Shown here: positions 16,084-23,158 of the stretch, piece by piece
Numbering within the stretch: the stretch's first letter is position 1
Layout of the letters: every line of letters starts with the position of its first letter
From: a virus
IMG/VR virus record: IMGVR_UViG_3300020213_000065
Span: 1-37,084 of that record
Direction: 5' to 3' (one strand)
DNA length: 37,084 nt
Program-made: the position numbers and the translations under genes
Notes under the pieces: model-generated
What the model saw: only the letters and a program-made list of their open reading frames with translations
The model's database searches: none
What the model was told of the DNA's origin: nothing

Positions 16084-17612
16084 GTATTACGCCTAAGAAT
16101 CACAAACTAGTATTCGCGAGTAGCCCAGATAGAGGCTTAGATGTACTGCTAGATATGTGGCCTGAGATAAAGGCTAAATTCCCTGATGCAACTTTAGATA
16201 TAGCCTATGGTTGGGTTCTTTTTGATATGGTTGCGAGTGGCAACCCTGAAAGAATGGCATGGAAAGAAAAGATTATGGAACAGATCAAACAACCAGGGAT
16301 TACAGATCATGGACGTATCGGGAAGAAAGAACTTAAGGCCTTAAGAGAATCTTGTGGGATATGGGCATATCCGACCTACTTTACCGAGATTAACTGTATC
16401 ACAGCCCTTGAGATGCAAAGAGAGGGAGTTGTACCTGTAACTATGGCTCTAGCCGCCTTAAAAGAGACTGTGGGAGCTGGAGTATTAGTTGAGGGGGATA
16501 TCTACGATAGGGAAACAAAAGAGAGCTACTTAAAGGAGCTGTTAGCCTTAATGGGTGATGAGGATAGGTGGAGTGAGGAGCAGGCTAAAGGAATAGAGTT
16601 TGCCAAAGTATATGACTGGTCAAAGATAGCCAAGGATTGGACCCAAGTTTTTGAACCTAACCCACAGGATATTAAAGTATCCATTGTTTCTCCTACAAAC
16701 AGGCGTGGGTTCTGGAACATCATGGCAAATAACATAGCCAATCAAACATATAAAAACATTGAGTGGGTGATAGTTGATGATTATAAGCAGAACAGGGAAG
16801 AGACTGCTAAAGAGTATGCTAAAAAGTATAAAATAGACATCAAGTACTACAGAGGAAAACCTAGGAAAGTAAAAAGAACCTACGGGCTTGTTAACGCCAA
16901 TAATACAGGGTTACTTCACTCACGAGGTCAACTGCTTGTCATACTTCAAGACTTCATTCTAATGCCTGAATCGGGCGTAGAACAGCTTGTATTACTGCAT
17001 AAGCTTAATCCCAACGCCTTAATTGCTCCATGTGATGAATACTACGCTCCAAAGATCAAACCTAACACTGAGTCTGAGGATTGGTTTGACGGAGAGCTTG
17101 ATGTACAAGGTGAGTTTATGAGAGGCAACATCAGGCTCAAAAACGAAGGGGTCAGGGAGTCAACTAACCCATATGAGTTTGAGCAGAACTATTGTGCAGT
17201 ACCCAAAGCTATTGCCCAAGATCTTGGGGGATGGATCGAAGCGTTTGATGAGGGGTTAGGTTTCGACAATACGGAATTTGCATATAGGGCTTTATTGCTG
17301 GGATACAAGTTGTTAGTTGATGACACAAATGTAGCGATGTGCATAGATCATTGGAATACGCTCGTGGGCACACCCGAACATGGATTAGGCAGGGAGCGAC
17401 GATTAAGCGACCCGAGGTTTTTATGGGTACAGCAAATGATTGAAGACGGGAAGCTCCCCCTGAAGATGACACAAGCACTTAACGACCAAATTGAGTTGAT
17501 ATATGAGATGCCTGAAGAGGTCCCTACGAAAGATGCAGTCAAGTGGATGAAGGCAAATATGGGGAATATAGCCTTGGGATGGATGGAGAAATACAACGAT
17601 GGATTTAAATAA
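16080..17612 (+). CDS. Second half of a GT-B glycosyltransferase fused to a GT2 domain
   Basis: A 510-residue protein starting in an ATGA overlap with the previous gene. Residues 1-200 look like the C-terminal Rossmann half of a GT4 enzyme: FASSPDRGLDVLLDMWPEI at the start, then HGRIGKKELKALRESCGIW and the ExxACG-like TEINCITALEMQREGVVPV. Residues about 205-480 are a GT2 domain (VSIVSPTNRRGFWNIM, VIVDDYKQN, and EAFDEGLGFDNTEFAYR). The start codon lies exactly where the GT-B linker would be, so active enzyme may need both proteins to associate or a fused product. Confidence 0.72.
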   Translation: MSITPKNHKLVFASSPDRGLDVLLDMWPEIKAKFPDATLDIAYGWVLFDMVASGNPERMAWKEKIMEQIKQPGITDHGRIGKKELKALRESCGIWAYPTYFTEINCITALEMQREGVVPVTMALAALKETVGAGVLVEGDIYDRETKESYLKELLALMGDEDRWSEEQAKGIEFAKVYDWSKIAKDWTQVFEPNPQDIKVSIVSPTNRRGFWNIMANNIANQTYKNIEWVIVDDYKQNREETAKEYAKKYKIDIKYYRGKPRKVKRTYGLVNANNTGLLHSRGQLLVILQDFILMPESGVEQLVLLHKLNPNALIAPCDEYYAPKIKPNTESEDWFDGELDVQGEFMRGNIRLKNEGVRESTNPYEFEQNYCAVPKAIAQDLGGWIEAFDEGLGFDNTEFAYRALLLGYKLLVDDTNVAMCIDHWNTLVGTPEHGLGRERRLSDPRFLWVQQMIEDGKLPLKMTQALNDQIELIYEMPEEVPTKDAVKWMKANMGNIALGWMEKYNDGFK

Positions 17613-17655
17613 GTTTTGCAAATGTGGTTGTGGGGGCTTGGCTACTAACATATGA
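17599..17655 (+). CDS. Possible 18-residue peptide with CKCGCGG motif
   Basis: ATG 17599 lies within the end of the previous gene and opens an 18-codon frame whose TGA overlaps ATG 17652 of the epimerase. The product has four closely spaced residues CKCGC followed by Gly, similar to the N-terminus of some phage HNH proteins. It may be a relic of a lost HNH gene, a coupling peptide for the epimerase, or chance. Confidence 0.25.
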   Translation: MDLNKFCKCGCGGLATNI

Positions 17656-18557
17656 GGATTCTAATTACAGGAGACAAGGGGCTTGTCGGAACAAACCTTG
17701 AAGAGAGGCTATCCGCTAAGGGTCATGTTGTTTACGGCAATCTAGTGGAGCTTAAAGAGCCTCATCTAGTCGAGGAGCTTTTTCAGGCTTTAAAGCCTGA
17801 GGTTGTATATCATCTGGCAGCTAATGCAGCAGAAGCAAGGGGTCAGATATCCCCTATTGATATGACTCAGAACAATATCGGGATCTTTGTAAACGTTTTA
17901 AGATCGGCTATCAACAACGGAGTCAAAAGGTTTATCTATACCTCGTCTGTTGCGGTATATGGTGAGGCTACAGTTCCCTACAAGGAAGATGGAGAAACCA
18001 TACCAAAGGATGTTTATGGAGTAAACAAGCTAGCTTGTGAGCAGATACTAAAGATCATGGCTAAGGTATATAACTTTGAGTATGTCATCTTTAGACCTCA
18101 TAACATCTATGGACCCCACCAGAACATGAATGATCCATATAGGAATGTTGTTGCCCTTTTTATGCGAAGGCTGATAGAGAAAAAGCCATATAAGCTGTTT
18201 GGCGAGGGGCAGATGAGGAGGGCTTTTTCCTATGTTGATGATGTAGTTGATGTTTTAGTCGGGGCCTTGGACGAGAAGTTTACCAACAAAACAATTAATG
18301 TAGGTTCGGATAATGACATAAGCATTAAGGAGTTATCGGATCTACTGCAAAAGATTACTGAAAAATCTGTTTTTATTGAGTATGAACCTGCAAGACCACA
18401 AGAGGTCTCAGTGTTTCTTGCCGACCATTCCCTGCAAAATAGTTTGATTACCTATAAAGAGACTCCTATTGAGGAGGGGCTTAAGAAAACATGGGAATGG
18501 GTTCAAAAGACTGAGCTAGGGGAGATTGAAACAAAGGAGAATGAAATAAATGTTTAG
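17652..18557 (+). CDS. NAD-dependent sugar epimerase/dehydratase (extended SDR)
   Basis: A 301-residue extended short-chain dehydrogenase. The dinucleotide-binding GDKGLVG is at residues 7-13, the catalytic Ser is in YTSSVAVYG (about 98-99) and the Tyr-Lys pair is in YGVNK (Tyr122, Lys126). HNIYGPHQN and the GEGQMRRAFSYVDDVVD segment are typical of UDP-glucose 4-epimerase-like enzymes that act on nucleotide sugars. Substrate cannot be told from sequence. With the downstream DegT enzyme and the glycosyltransferases it would supply an activated unusual sugar. Its 3' end overlaps the next gene by 8 bases. Confidence 0.85.
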   Translation: MRILITGDKGLVGTNLEERLSAKGHVVYGNLVELKEPHLVEELFQALKPEVVYHLAANAAEARGQISPIDMTQNNIGIFVNVLRSAINNGVKRFIYTSSVAVYGEATVPYKEDGETIPKDVYGVNKLACEQILKIMAKVYNFEYVIFRPHNIYGPHQNMNDPYRNVVALFMRRLIEKKPYKLFGEGQMRRAFSYVDDVVDVLVGALDEKFTNKTINVGSDNDISIKELSDLLQKITEKSVFIEYEPARPQEVSVFLADHSLQNSLITYKETPIEEGLKKTWEWVQKTELGEIETKENEINV

Positions 18558-20502
18558 ACCAGGAATAGATCGTATAGCCTATGGTGGTGCGATGATCGGG
18601 CTTAGAGAATACTTTGCTATTGCCAAGGTGATTTTCTCACAAGGCGGTAAAAGATGGACTGTTGGACCTGAATCAGTAGCTTTTGAAAAAGAGCTAGCGC
18701 AGGTTGCAGGGGTAAAACACGCAACAGTTGTTAACTCAGGCTCTTCAGCCTTACTTGTAGCCCTTGCAGCACTTAAGCTTCCAAAAGGCTCAAAGGTCAT
18801 TATCCCAGCTTGTAACTTCCCGACAGCCTTTAACGCCATCATCCAGAACAACCTGACCCCTGTTGTTGTTGATATAGACCTTAAAACCCTGCTTGTAGAC
18901 CTAAAACAGGTTGAGTATGCCGTTAAGTGTTATCCAGAGGTTAAGGCGGTCATAGCTGTAAATATTGCAGGAAACACAGTCGATCTTCCAGCCTTAAGAA
19001 AGATCATGGGTAAAAGAAAGATCGTTTTAGATAACTGTTTGGCAGAAGGGACTTTAATAAAAACAGACAACGGAGATGTTCCCATAGAGAAAATTGAAGT
19101 TGGAGATAGGGTTCTTACTAGAAAGGGCTATAAGAAAGTATTGAGAGTCATTCCAAGAGGACAAAAAGATGTTATTACAAGATTTGGAGTTACCGCTACA
19201 CCAGATCATCCATTTAGAACAACCAAAGGAAATAAGGTATTCTCAGAACTACAACCATCTGATATACTATACTTATGCAGGGAACAAGAATCATTTACAA
19301 CGGAAACAAATATTATAGATACCCAAAGTCAAAAAACAGGGACAAAAGGGCATATTGGCATTGTTCGAGTAAAAGGAATGGATATTTACACCGCCACTTG
19401 TGGGAAGATAGAAACGGATCAATACCTAAGGGATACTTTATTCACCACAGAGATGGAGATTCACTCAATAATAAAGTCGAAAACCTTGAAGCAATCACTC
19501 CAAAGCAGCATTCTCAGTTACATTTCAGAGAAGATGGGAGATTGGAAACAGCGAATACAAACCTTAATGCAGCTAGAATCGAAGCTGCAAAATGGCACAA
19601 GTCTGAAGTTGGAAGGGAATGGCACAGTAGACAAAGTTTGGCTGGATGGAAAACTCGTAAAAAACACGAAAAAGAATGTATTATCTGCCATAAAAAATAT
19701 CTCACATACTGGAAAACTAAATCAATCTATTGTTCAAGAAGGTGCAAAGCACAGGGTCAGAGTTTACGACTTAGAGGTTGAAGATGCACATGAGTTCTTC
19801 GCAAATGGATTGCTTGTGAAAAACTGTGATGGCTTTGGCACAACACTTAATGGTCAGTACGTTGAATCTTTGGCTGATGTAGCCTGCGTATCTTTCCATG
19901 CAGCTCATATTATCACTACAGGTGAGGGTGGAGCAGTACTTACAAATGATGAAGAGTTAGGACAAAGAGCCACCAAGCTTCGGGAATGGGGCAGGGCTTC
20001 AGGCACAGACAGGATATATAAATACCCTGGCTTTCCAGATGACTACAAGGAAAGATATGTGTATGAGGAAATAGGCTGGAATATGAAGCCTTTAGAGCTT
20101 CAGTGTGCTATGGGCAGAGTACAACTAAGAAGGATTGAAAGCTTTAAGGAGGCCAGAAGACAAAACTACTACAAGCTTTTTAACATCTTTCATGACTTAC
20201 TTAAATTTCAGACTATCACCAGAATTCCTCATTCTGAGATCTGTTGGTTTTCCTTTCCTCTTCTGGTAAAAGAGAACAGAGGTAAGGTAATGGCTGAGTT
20301 TGAGAGAAACAACATTGAGTGCAGAACAATATTCTCGGGCAATATCTTAAGACACCCTGCGTATAAGAATACCGAACATATCCGAGTAGGAAAGTTACCC
20401 AATTCAGATATTGTGATGCGTGATGGAATGTTTTTAAGCTGTCACCCATCCTTAACTGATGAGATGATTCAGTTTATAGGGAAGGTTGCAAAAGACATAT
20501 GA
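18550..20502 (+). CDS. DegT/DnrJ-family sugar enzyme with His at the PLP-lysine site, carrying an intein
   Basis: The precursor is 650 residues, and splicing would give 387. NSGSSALLVAL (residues 62-72) and the Asp-Asn-Cys-Asp joint (VLDN then CDGFG) are DegT/DnrJ/EryC1 landmarks. In the segment normally written S-F-x-x-x-K before T-x-G-E-G-G, this protein reads SFHAAHIITTGEGG, so the Schiff-base lysine is replaced by His (precursor residue 453, spliced about 190). That exchange is known in ColD and RfbH-type enzymes, which remove the 3-hydroxyl instead of transferring an amino group. The Cys cluster of the Fe-S type is not visible near REWGRASGTDR, which favours the ColD type. Most likely role: 3-deoxygenation of a keto-sugar nucleotide. 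Substrate is unknown. Confidence 0.78.
   Translation: MFRPGIDRIAYGGAMIGLREYFAIAKVIFSQGGKRWTVGPESVAFEKELAQVAGVKHATVVNSGSSALLVALAALKLPKGSKVIIPACNFPTAFNAIIQNNLTPVVVDIDLKTLLVDLKQVEYAVKCYPEVKAVIAVNIAGNTVDLPALRKIMGKRKIVLDNCLAEGTLIKTDNGDVPIEKIEVGDRVLTRKGYKKVLRVIPRGQKDVITRFGVTATPDHPFRTTKGNKVFSELQPSDILYLCREQESFTTETNIIDTQSQKTGTKGHIGIVRVKGMDIYTATCGKIETDQYLRDTLFTTEMEIHSIIKSKTLKQSLQSSILSYISEKMGDWKQRIQTLMQLESKLQNGTSLKLEGNGTVDKVWLDGKLVKNTKKNVLSAIKNISHTGKLNQSIVQEGAKHRVRVYDLEVEDAHEFFANGLLVKNCDGFGTTLNGQYVESLADVACVSFHAAHIITTGEGGAVLTNDEELGQRATKLREWGRASGTDRIYKYPGFPDDYKERYVYEEIGWNMKPLELQCAMGRVQLRRIESFKEARRQNYYKLFNIFHDLLKFQTITRIPHSEICWFSFPLLVKENRGKVMAEFERNNIECRTIFSGNILRHPAYKNTEHIRVGKLPNSDIVMRDGMFLSCHPSLTDEMIQFIGKVAKDI
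19036..19824 (+). mobile_element. Intein in the DegT-family gene
   Basis: This is a 263-residue in-frame insertion from Cys163 to Asn425 with Cys as the first downstream extein residue. The N-terminal splicing block is CLAEGTLIKTDNGDVPIEKI, block B is VTATPDHPF, and the C-terminal blocks are VRVYDLEVEDAHEFFANG and LLVKN. The penultimate residue is Lys rather than His. The middle (intein residues about 80-230) is low-quality protein sequence rich in Thr, Ser and Lys with no endonuclease motif in this frame. A different frame of the same DNA encodes an HNH endonuclease. Removing the intein restores LDNCDGFG, so the borders are exact. Confidence 0.9.
19275..19781 (+). CDS. HNH homing endonuclease nested out of frame inside the intein
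   Basis: The 168-residue frame (phase differs from the intein) has a full HNH architecture. YNGNKYYRYPKSKNRDKR is near the N-terminus, GYLHRHLWEDRNG follows, FIHHRDGDSLNNKVENLEAI is the HNH core with its His-His, Asn and the later His in KQHSQLH, and a C-terminal Cys4 element holds CIIC and YCSRRC. The gene has its own ATG, and TATACT (19263-19268) lies exactly 6 bases upstream of it, as in the leaderless promoters elsewhere, although no good -35 is seen. It probably cuts intein-less alleles so the intein spreads. The host intein frame stays open all through it. Confidence 0.8.
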   Translation: MQGTRIIYNGNKYYRYPKSKNRDKRAYWHCSSKRNGYLHRHLWEDRNGSIPKGYFIHHRDGDSLNNKVENLEAITPKQHSQLHFREDGRLETANTNLNAARIEAAKWHKSEVGREWHSRQSLAGWKTRKKHEKECIICHKKYLTYWKTKSIYCSRRCKAQGQSLRLRG

Positions 20503-21212
20503 TTGTCTATTATCGTCTTTGTTCAATAGCTTCAACTAACCCTTCGCCTATCTACCAAGAAGATAAATTCAGGTTAAACAAGCTATGTCTTAAATCCTTT
20601 GTGCAAGCTTTTAAGGATGTTGAGAATCTAGAGATTGTATTTCTTGCTGATTACTGTGGGGAAAGAGAGGAGGAAATGATAAAGGATCTATGTAATCCCT
20701 TTAATTTTTCCTTTCCTATCAAATACACCTATCTTCCCTTAAGCTTGGGGATTAATGAAACAGCCTTGAAGCAGTGGGAGTTAGCATCAAAGCAGGACGA
20801 TGAGATAATTCTTTTTCTGGAATGTGACTACCTCTGGAATCCTGATATTGACGTTAATACATATATAGAAGCAGTCAAGACATTAGGGCTTGTTTCACCA
20901 TACGATCACCCTAACTTTTACAGGCTAAGAGAGCTTCATAGCAAGGAGTGTGAAATAGAGCTTGTATCAGACTATCACTTCAGGTCTGTAGAACGAAATA
21001 CCCTCACTTTTGGGCTTAGGAAGGATGTATTGCTAGCTAATCTGGATATCTTTAACAAGTATGGATATTTAGATGGTGATACATGGTATGAGATCAAAGC
21101 CAGAGGCCAAAACCTTTACGTTCCTATCCCGAGCTTTGCTACCCATATGGTTGTAGACAACCTAGCCCCTGGTATTGACTGGGAAAAGATATGGACAACC
21201 CAAACCTCATAA
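20499..21212 (+). CDS. Glycosyltransferase-like protein (GT-A fold)
   Basis: A 237-residue protein starting in an ATGA overlap with the DegT-family gene. It has an alternating strand/helix N-terminal half, a FLECDYLWNPD segment near residues 106-116 that resembles the metal-binding site of GT-A enzymes, and YHFRSVERNTLTFGLRK later. The overall form fits a small nucleotide-sugar glycosyltransferase acting in the same cassette as the two larger ones. The acid cluster is Glu-Cys-Asp rather than Asp-x-Asp, so activity is not certain. Confidence 0.6.
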   Translation: MIVYYRLCSIASTNPSPIYQEDKFRLNKLCLKSFVQAFKDVENLEIVFLADYCGEREEEMIKDLCNPFNFSFPIKYTYLPLSLGINETALKQWELASKQDDEIILFLECDYLWNPDIDVNTYIEAVKTLGLVSPYDHPNFYRLRELHSKECEIELVSDYHFRSVERNTLTFGLRKDVLLANLDIFNKYGYLDGDTWYEIKARGQNLYVPIPSFATHMVVDNLAPGIDWEKIWTTQTS

Positions 21213-21898
21213 AACCTCAATACTCGGTCATTATGCTGATCTTCCACAGGACACCAAAGCTTATGGAGATGGCTTTTGATTGTGCAGCCTCAGTTAAAAA
21301 CCATTCCAAAGATTACGAGTTCATCATTGTAGATAACGGATCAACTGAAAGATATGTGTGGGAAAAAGAGTGCGACACCTACATTAGGTTTAATCAGAAT
21401 ATGGGGATATCGCATGGCTGGAATACAGGATTAAGGGTAGCTCGTGGCAAGTATAAGGTCGTTATTGGTGATGATGTTCTAGTTAGAGAAGGTTGGCTTG
21501 ATGCGATGGCAGAGGCGATGGAGATGCCAATGGCAGGGATGGTTAACCCACATGTGGAACACTTACCACCAGGGCAGGGGATCGTTGAGGATTATAAATG
21601 GCCATCTGGTGCATGTTTTATGCTAACTCAGAAAGTTATTGACAGGGTAGGATACTTTGACCAGGATACATACTTTCCCTGCAACTTTGAGGATCATGAC
21701 TACTGGACAAGGTTACTCAAAGCGGGCTTTAAGATATATAAGAACCACGCTATGACTGTCCGGCACAAGGAAGGGCAAACGCTCCACGCCCCTGATCTAT
21801 CCAAGCACTTTAACGAGATGAAAAGACGCTTTATGGCAAAACATGGCTTTGATAATCAGGATGTATTCTGTGGTGACAAACCCTTTCCCTTCACTTAG
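21191..21898 (+). CDS. GT2 family glycosyltransferase
   Basis: A 235-residue GT-A enzyme. Family marks are SVIMLIFHRTPKLMEMAFDC at the start, IIVDNGS at residues 45-51, NQNMGISHGWNTGLRVARG, the IGDDVLV metal site at about 92-98, and the late FEDHDYWTRLLKAG segment with Glu-Asp-His-Asp. It overlaps the previous gene by 22 bases and closes the glycan cassette, since a new late promoter begins one base after its stop. It would add a sugar in the same pathway; donor and acceptor cannot be read from the sequence. Confidence 0.8.
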   Translation: MDNPNLIKPQYSVIMLIFHRTPKLMEMAFDCAASVKNHSKDYEFIIVDNGSTERYVWEKECDTYIRFNQNMGISHGWNTGLRVARGKYKVVIGDDVLVREGWLDAMAEAMEMPMAGMVNPHVEHLPPGQGIVEDYKWPSGACFMLTQKVIDRVGYFDQDTYFPCNFEDHDYWTRLLKAGFKIYKNHAMTVRHKEGQTLHAPDLSKHFNEMKRRFMAKHGFDNQDVFCGDKPFPFT

Positions 21899-21929
21899 TT
21901 GATAACCTCCTTACTTTTACTGCTACCCT
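21899..21929 (+). promoter_or_regulatory. Late phage promoter after the glycan cassette (leaderless)
   Basis: TTGATAACCTCC at 21899 and TACCCT at 21924-21929 keep the 19-base gap, with 6 bases to ATG 21936. This decides the start: the upstream in-frame TTG at 21930 would lie at or before the transcription start. Confidence 0.75.
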
Positions 21930-21935
21930 TTGGCT

Positions 21936-22313
21936 ATGAACATGATTAGAGATGTATCCCAAGAAGGCGAGATAGCCCCTGAGGCAGAAGAAAAACCTAT
22001 CCAGTCAGAAAAAAGTATCTCTGCTCCTGTTTTTAATGAGCTTGCCGAAAGAGCGATCTTCGAATCCTTAGGTATTGAGGGAGAAACAGAGAAGCACAAA
22101 TACTACTCCAATATGCAAACTCTTTTTGATTATGCCAAGTCCCAAGGTGGAGAGATGACCCCTGAGGCTGTTAAATCCATCATTAGGGAGCTGGAGATTG
22201 AGATCGGCTCACCACCTATCTCTGAGAAACGTATCAGCTATTTAGCCAGATATGCCTATCTTCGCCTTGAGGAATCAAAGCTTAAACAGGAAAGAGAAAG
22301 GATGAAAGGATGA
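21936..22313 (+). CDS. Hypothetical helical protein
   Basis: A 125-residue, strongly helical and acidic protein (many Glu, few hydrophobic clusters) with a positively charged C-terminal helix (KLKQERERMKG). It lacks a recognised domain. It is first in a short transcript that includes the next small structural protein and may be a chaperone or minor head component. Its TGA overlaps the ATG at 22310, and the start at ATG 21936 is set by the leaderless promoter. Confidence 0.5.
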   Translation: MNMIRDVSQEGEIAPEAEEKPIQSEKSISAPVFNELAERAIFESLGIEGETEKHKYYSNMQTLFDYAKSQGGEMTPEAVKSIIRELEIEIGSPPISEKRISYLARYAYLRLEESKLKQERERMKG

Positions 22314-22639
22314 GCGTTCAGGACGGATGGAAAGAGGTTGGCTTAGGCAGGCCTGATGCAACAGATTGGGAAGAGCATAGCGCAGTTGGCGATGTTTCAA
22401 CAGGGAGACGATTCAAAGCAGTCCAGATTGTGCCTAATGTAACCATTATTGATGATGTAAATGGTAACCAATCGTTGATGTATTTTGGTTTCTCCAAGCC
22501 TGGAACAGCTACCTCCGCTGCCTTGTGGCGGATAATGAAGCTTAGTGTATCTGGTGGAGTCAGCACTTTTACCTACGCAGATGGAGATGACAGCTTCAAT
22601 AATGTCTGGAATGACAGGGTTTCGCTTGCTTACTCTTAA
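22310..22639 (+). CDS. Small phage structural-type protein
   Basis: A 109-residue beta-rich protein whose last third, LWRIMKLSVSGGVSTFTYAD followed by SFNNVWNDRVSLAY, resembles short proteins common in tailed-phage structural gene clusters, where W-R-I..., YADG and FDNIWDDR-like segments recur. The family has no established function that I can name. It begins in an ATGA overlap and ends 9 bases before the next late promoter. Confidence 0.5.
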   Translation: MSVQDGWKEVGLGRPDATDWEEHSAVGDVSTGRRFKAVQIVPNVTIIDDVNGNQSLMYFGFSKPGTATSAALWRIMKLSVSGGVSTFTYADGDDSFNNVWNDRVSLAYS

Positions 22640-22647
22640 CTAGGTCC

Positions 22648-22678
22648 TTGATAACCTCTACGAAGGTTGCTCTATCCT
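22648..22678 (+). promoter_or_regulatory. Late phage promoter now driving an HNH gene (leaderless)
   Basis: TTGATAACCTCT at 22648 and TATCCT at 22673-22678 keep the 19-base gap, with 6 bases to ATG 22685. The promoter presumably drove the structural gene that now begins at about 23155 before the HNH gene was inserted at its start codon. Confidence 0.75.
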
Positions 22679-22684
22679 ACAATC

Positions 22685-23158
22685 ATGGCAGCACCTAGAG
22701 GAAATAAAAATGCAATGGGTCATAAAATGACTATGGAAAATAGACAATTGATGAGAGAAGCTAACTTGGGACAAAAAAGACACACGACACCACATACAGA
22801 AGAAACTAAGAGGAAGATAAGTGAGAGCAGGAAGGGTAAAATGGTCGGAGAAAATAATCCAGCATGGAAAGGTGGCTTAAGAAGTCAAAATTACATTGAG
22901 AGGCGTAAGTTCCAAAGAGAATTGCAAAAAACGGTACTTGAGAGAGACGATTATACATGTCAAATGTGCGATCAACGTGGCGGTGATTTGCAGGTAGACC
23001 ATATTCAATCATGGGCTGACTACATTGAACTCAGATTCGACATAAATAACTGTAGAACATTATGCGTAAGATGTCATTATAAGATTACGTACGGCAAACC
23101 TATGCCTGCCGAAGTTAGAGCATGGGGACACAATTTTATGAGGAGGGTCATAACATAG
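22685..23158 (+). CDS. HNH homing endonuclease with NUMOD-type repeats
   Basis: A 157-residue protein. The first half has GNKNAMGHKMTMEN and the NUMOD3-like HTEETKRKISESRKGK, both DNA-contact modules of mobile endonucleases, then NPAWKGG. The second half is a classical HNH core: CQMC, LQVDHIQSWADY, INNCRTLCVRCHYKITYG, with two Cys pairs and His, Asn and His in order. The start is ATG 22685, fixed by the leaderless promoter; an in-frame TTG at 22667 lies before it. Its TAG overlaps the next coding frame as ATAG. It looks like a free-standing mobile gene inserted at the 5' end of a structural gene. Confidence 0.85.
   Translation: MAAPRGNKNAMGHKMTMENRQLMREANLGQKRHTTPHTEETKRKISESRKGKMVGENNPAWKGGLRSQNYIERRKFQRELQKTVLERDDYTCQMCDQRGGDLQVDHIQSWADYIELRFDINNCRTLCVRCHYKITYGKPMPAEVRAWGHNFMRRVIT

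Noticed and set aside
17599-17655. A functional zinc peptide
   Set aside because: Kept only as a low-confidence feature; 18 residues and one motif are too little for a functional claim.
21930-21935. TTG start for the gene at 21936
   Set aside because: The late promoter places the 5' end at or after this codon; ATG 21936 has the standard 6-base gap.
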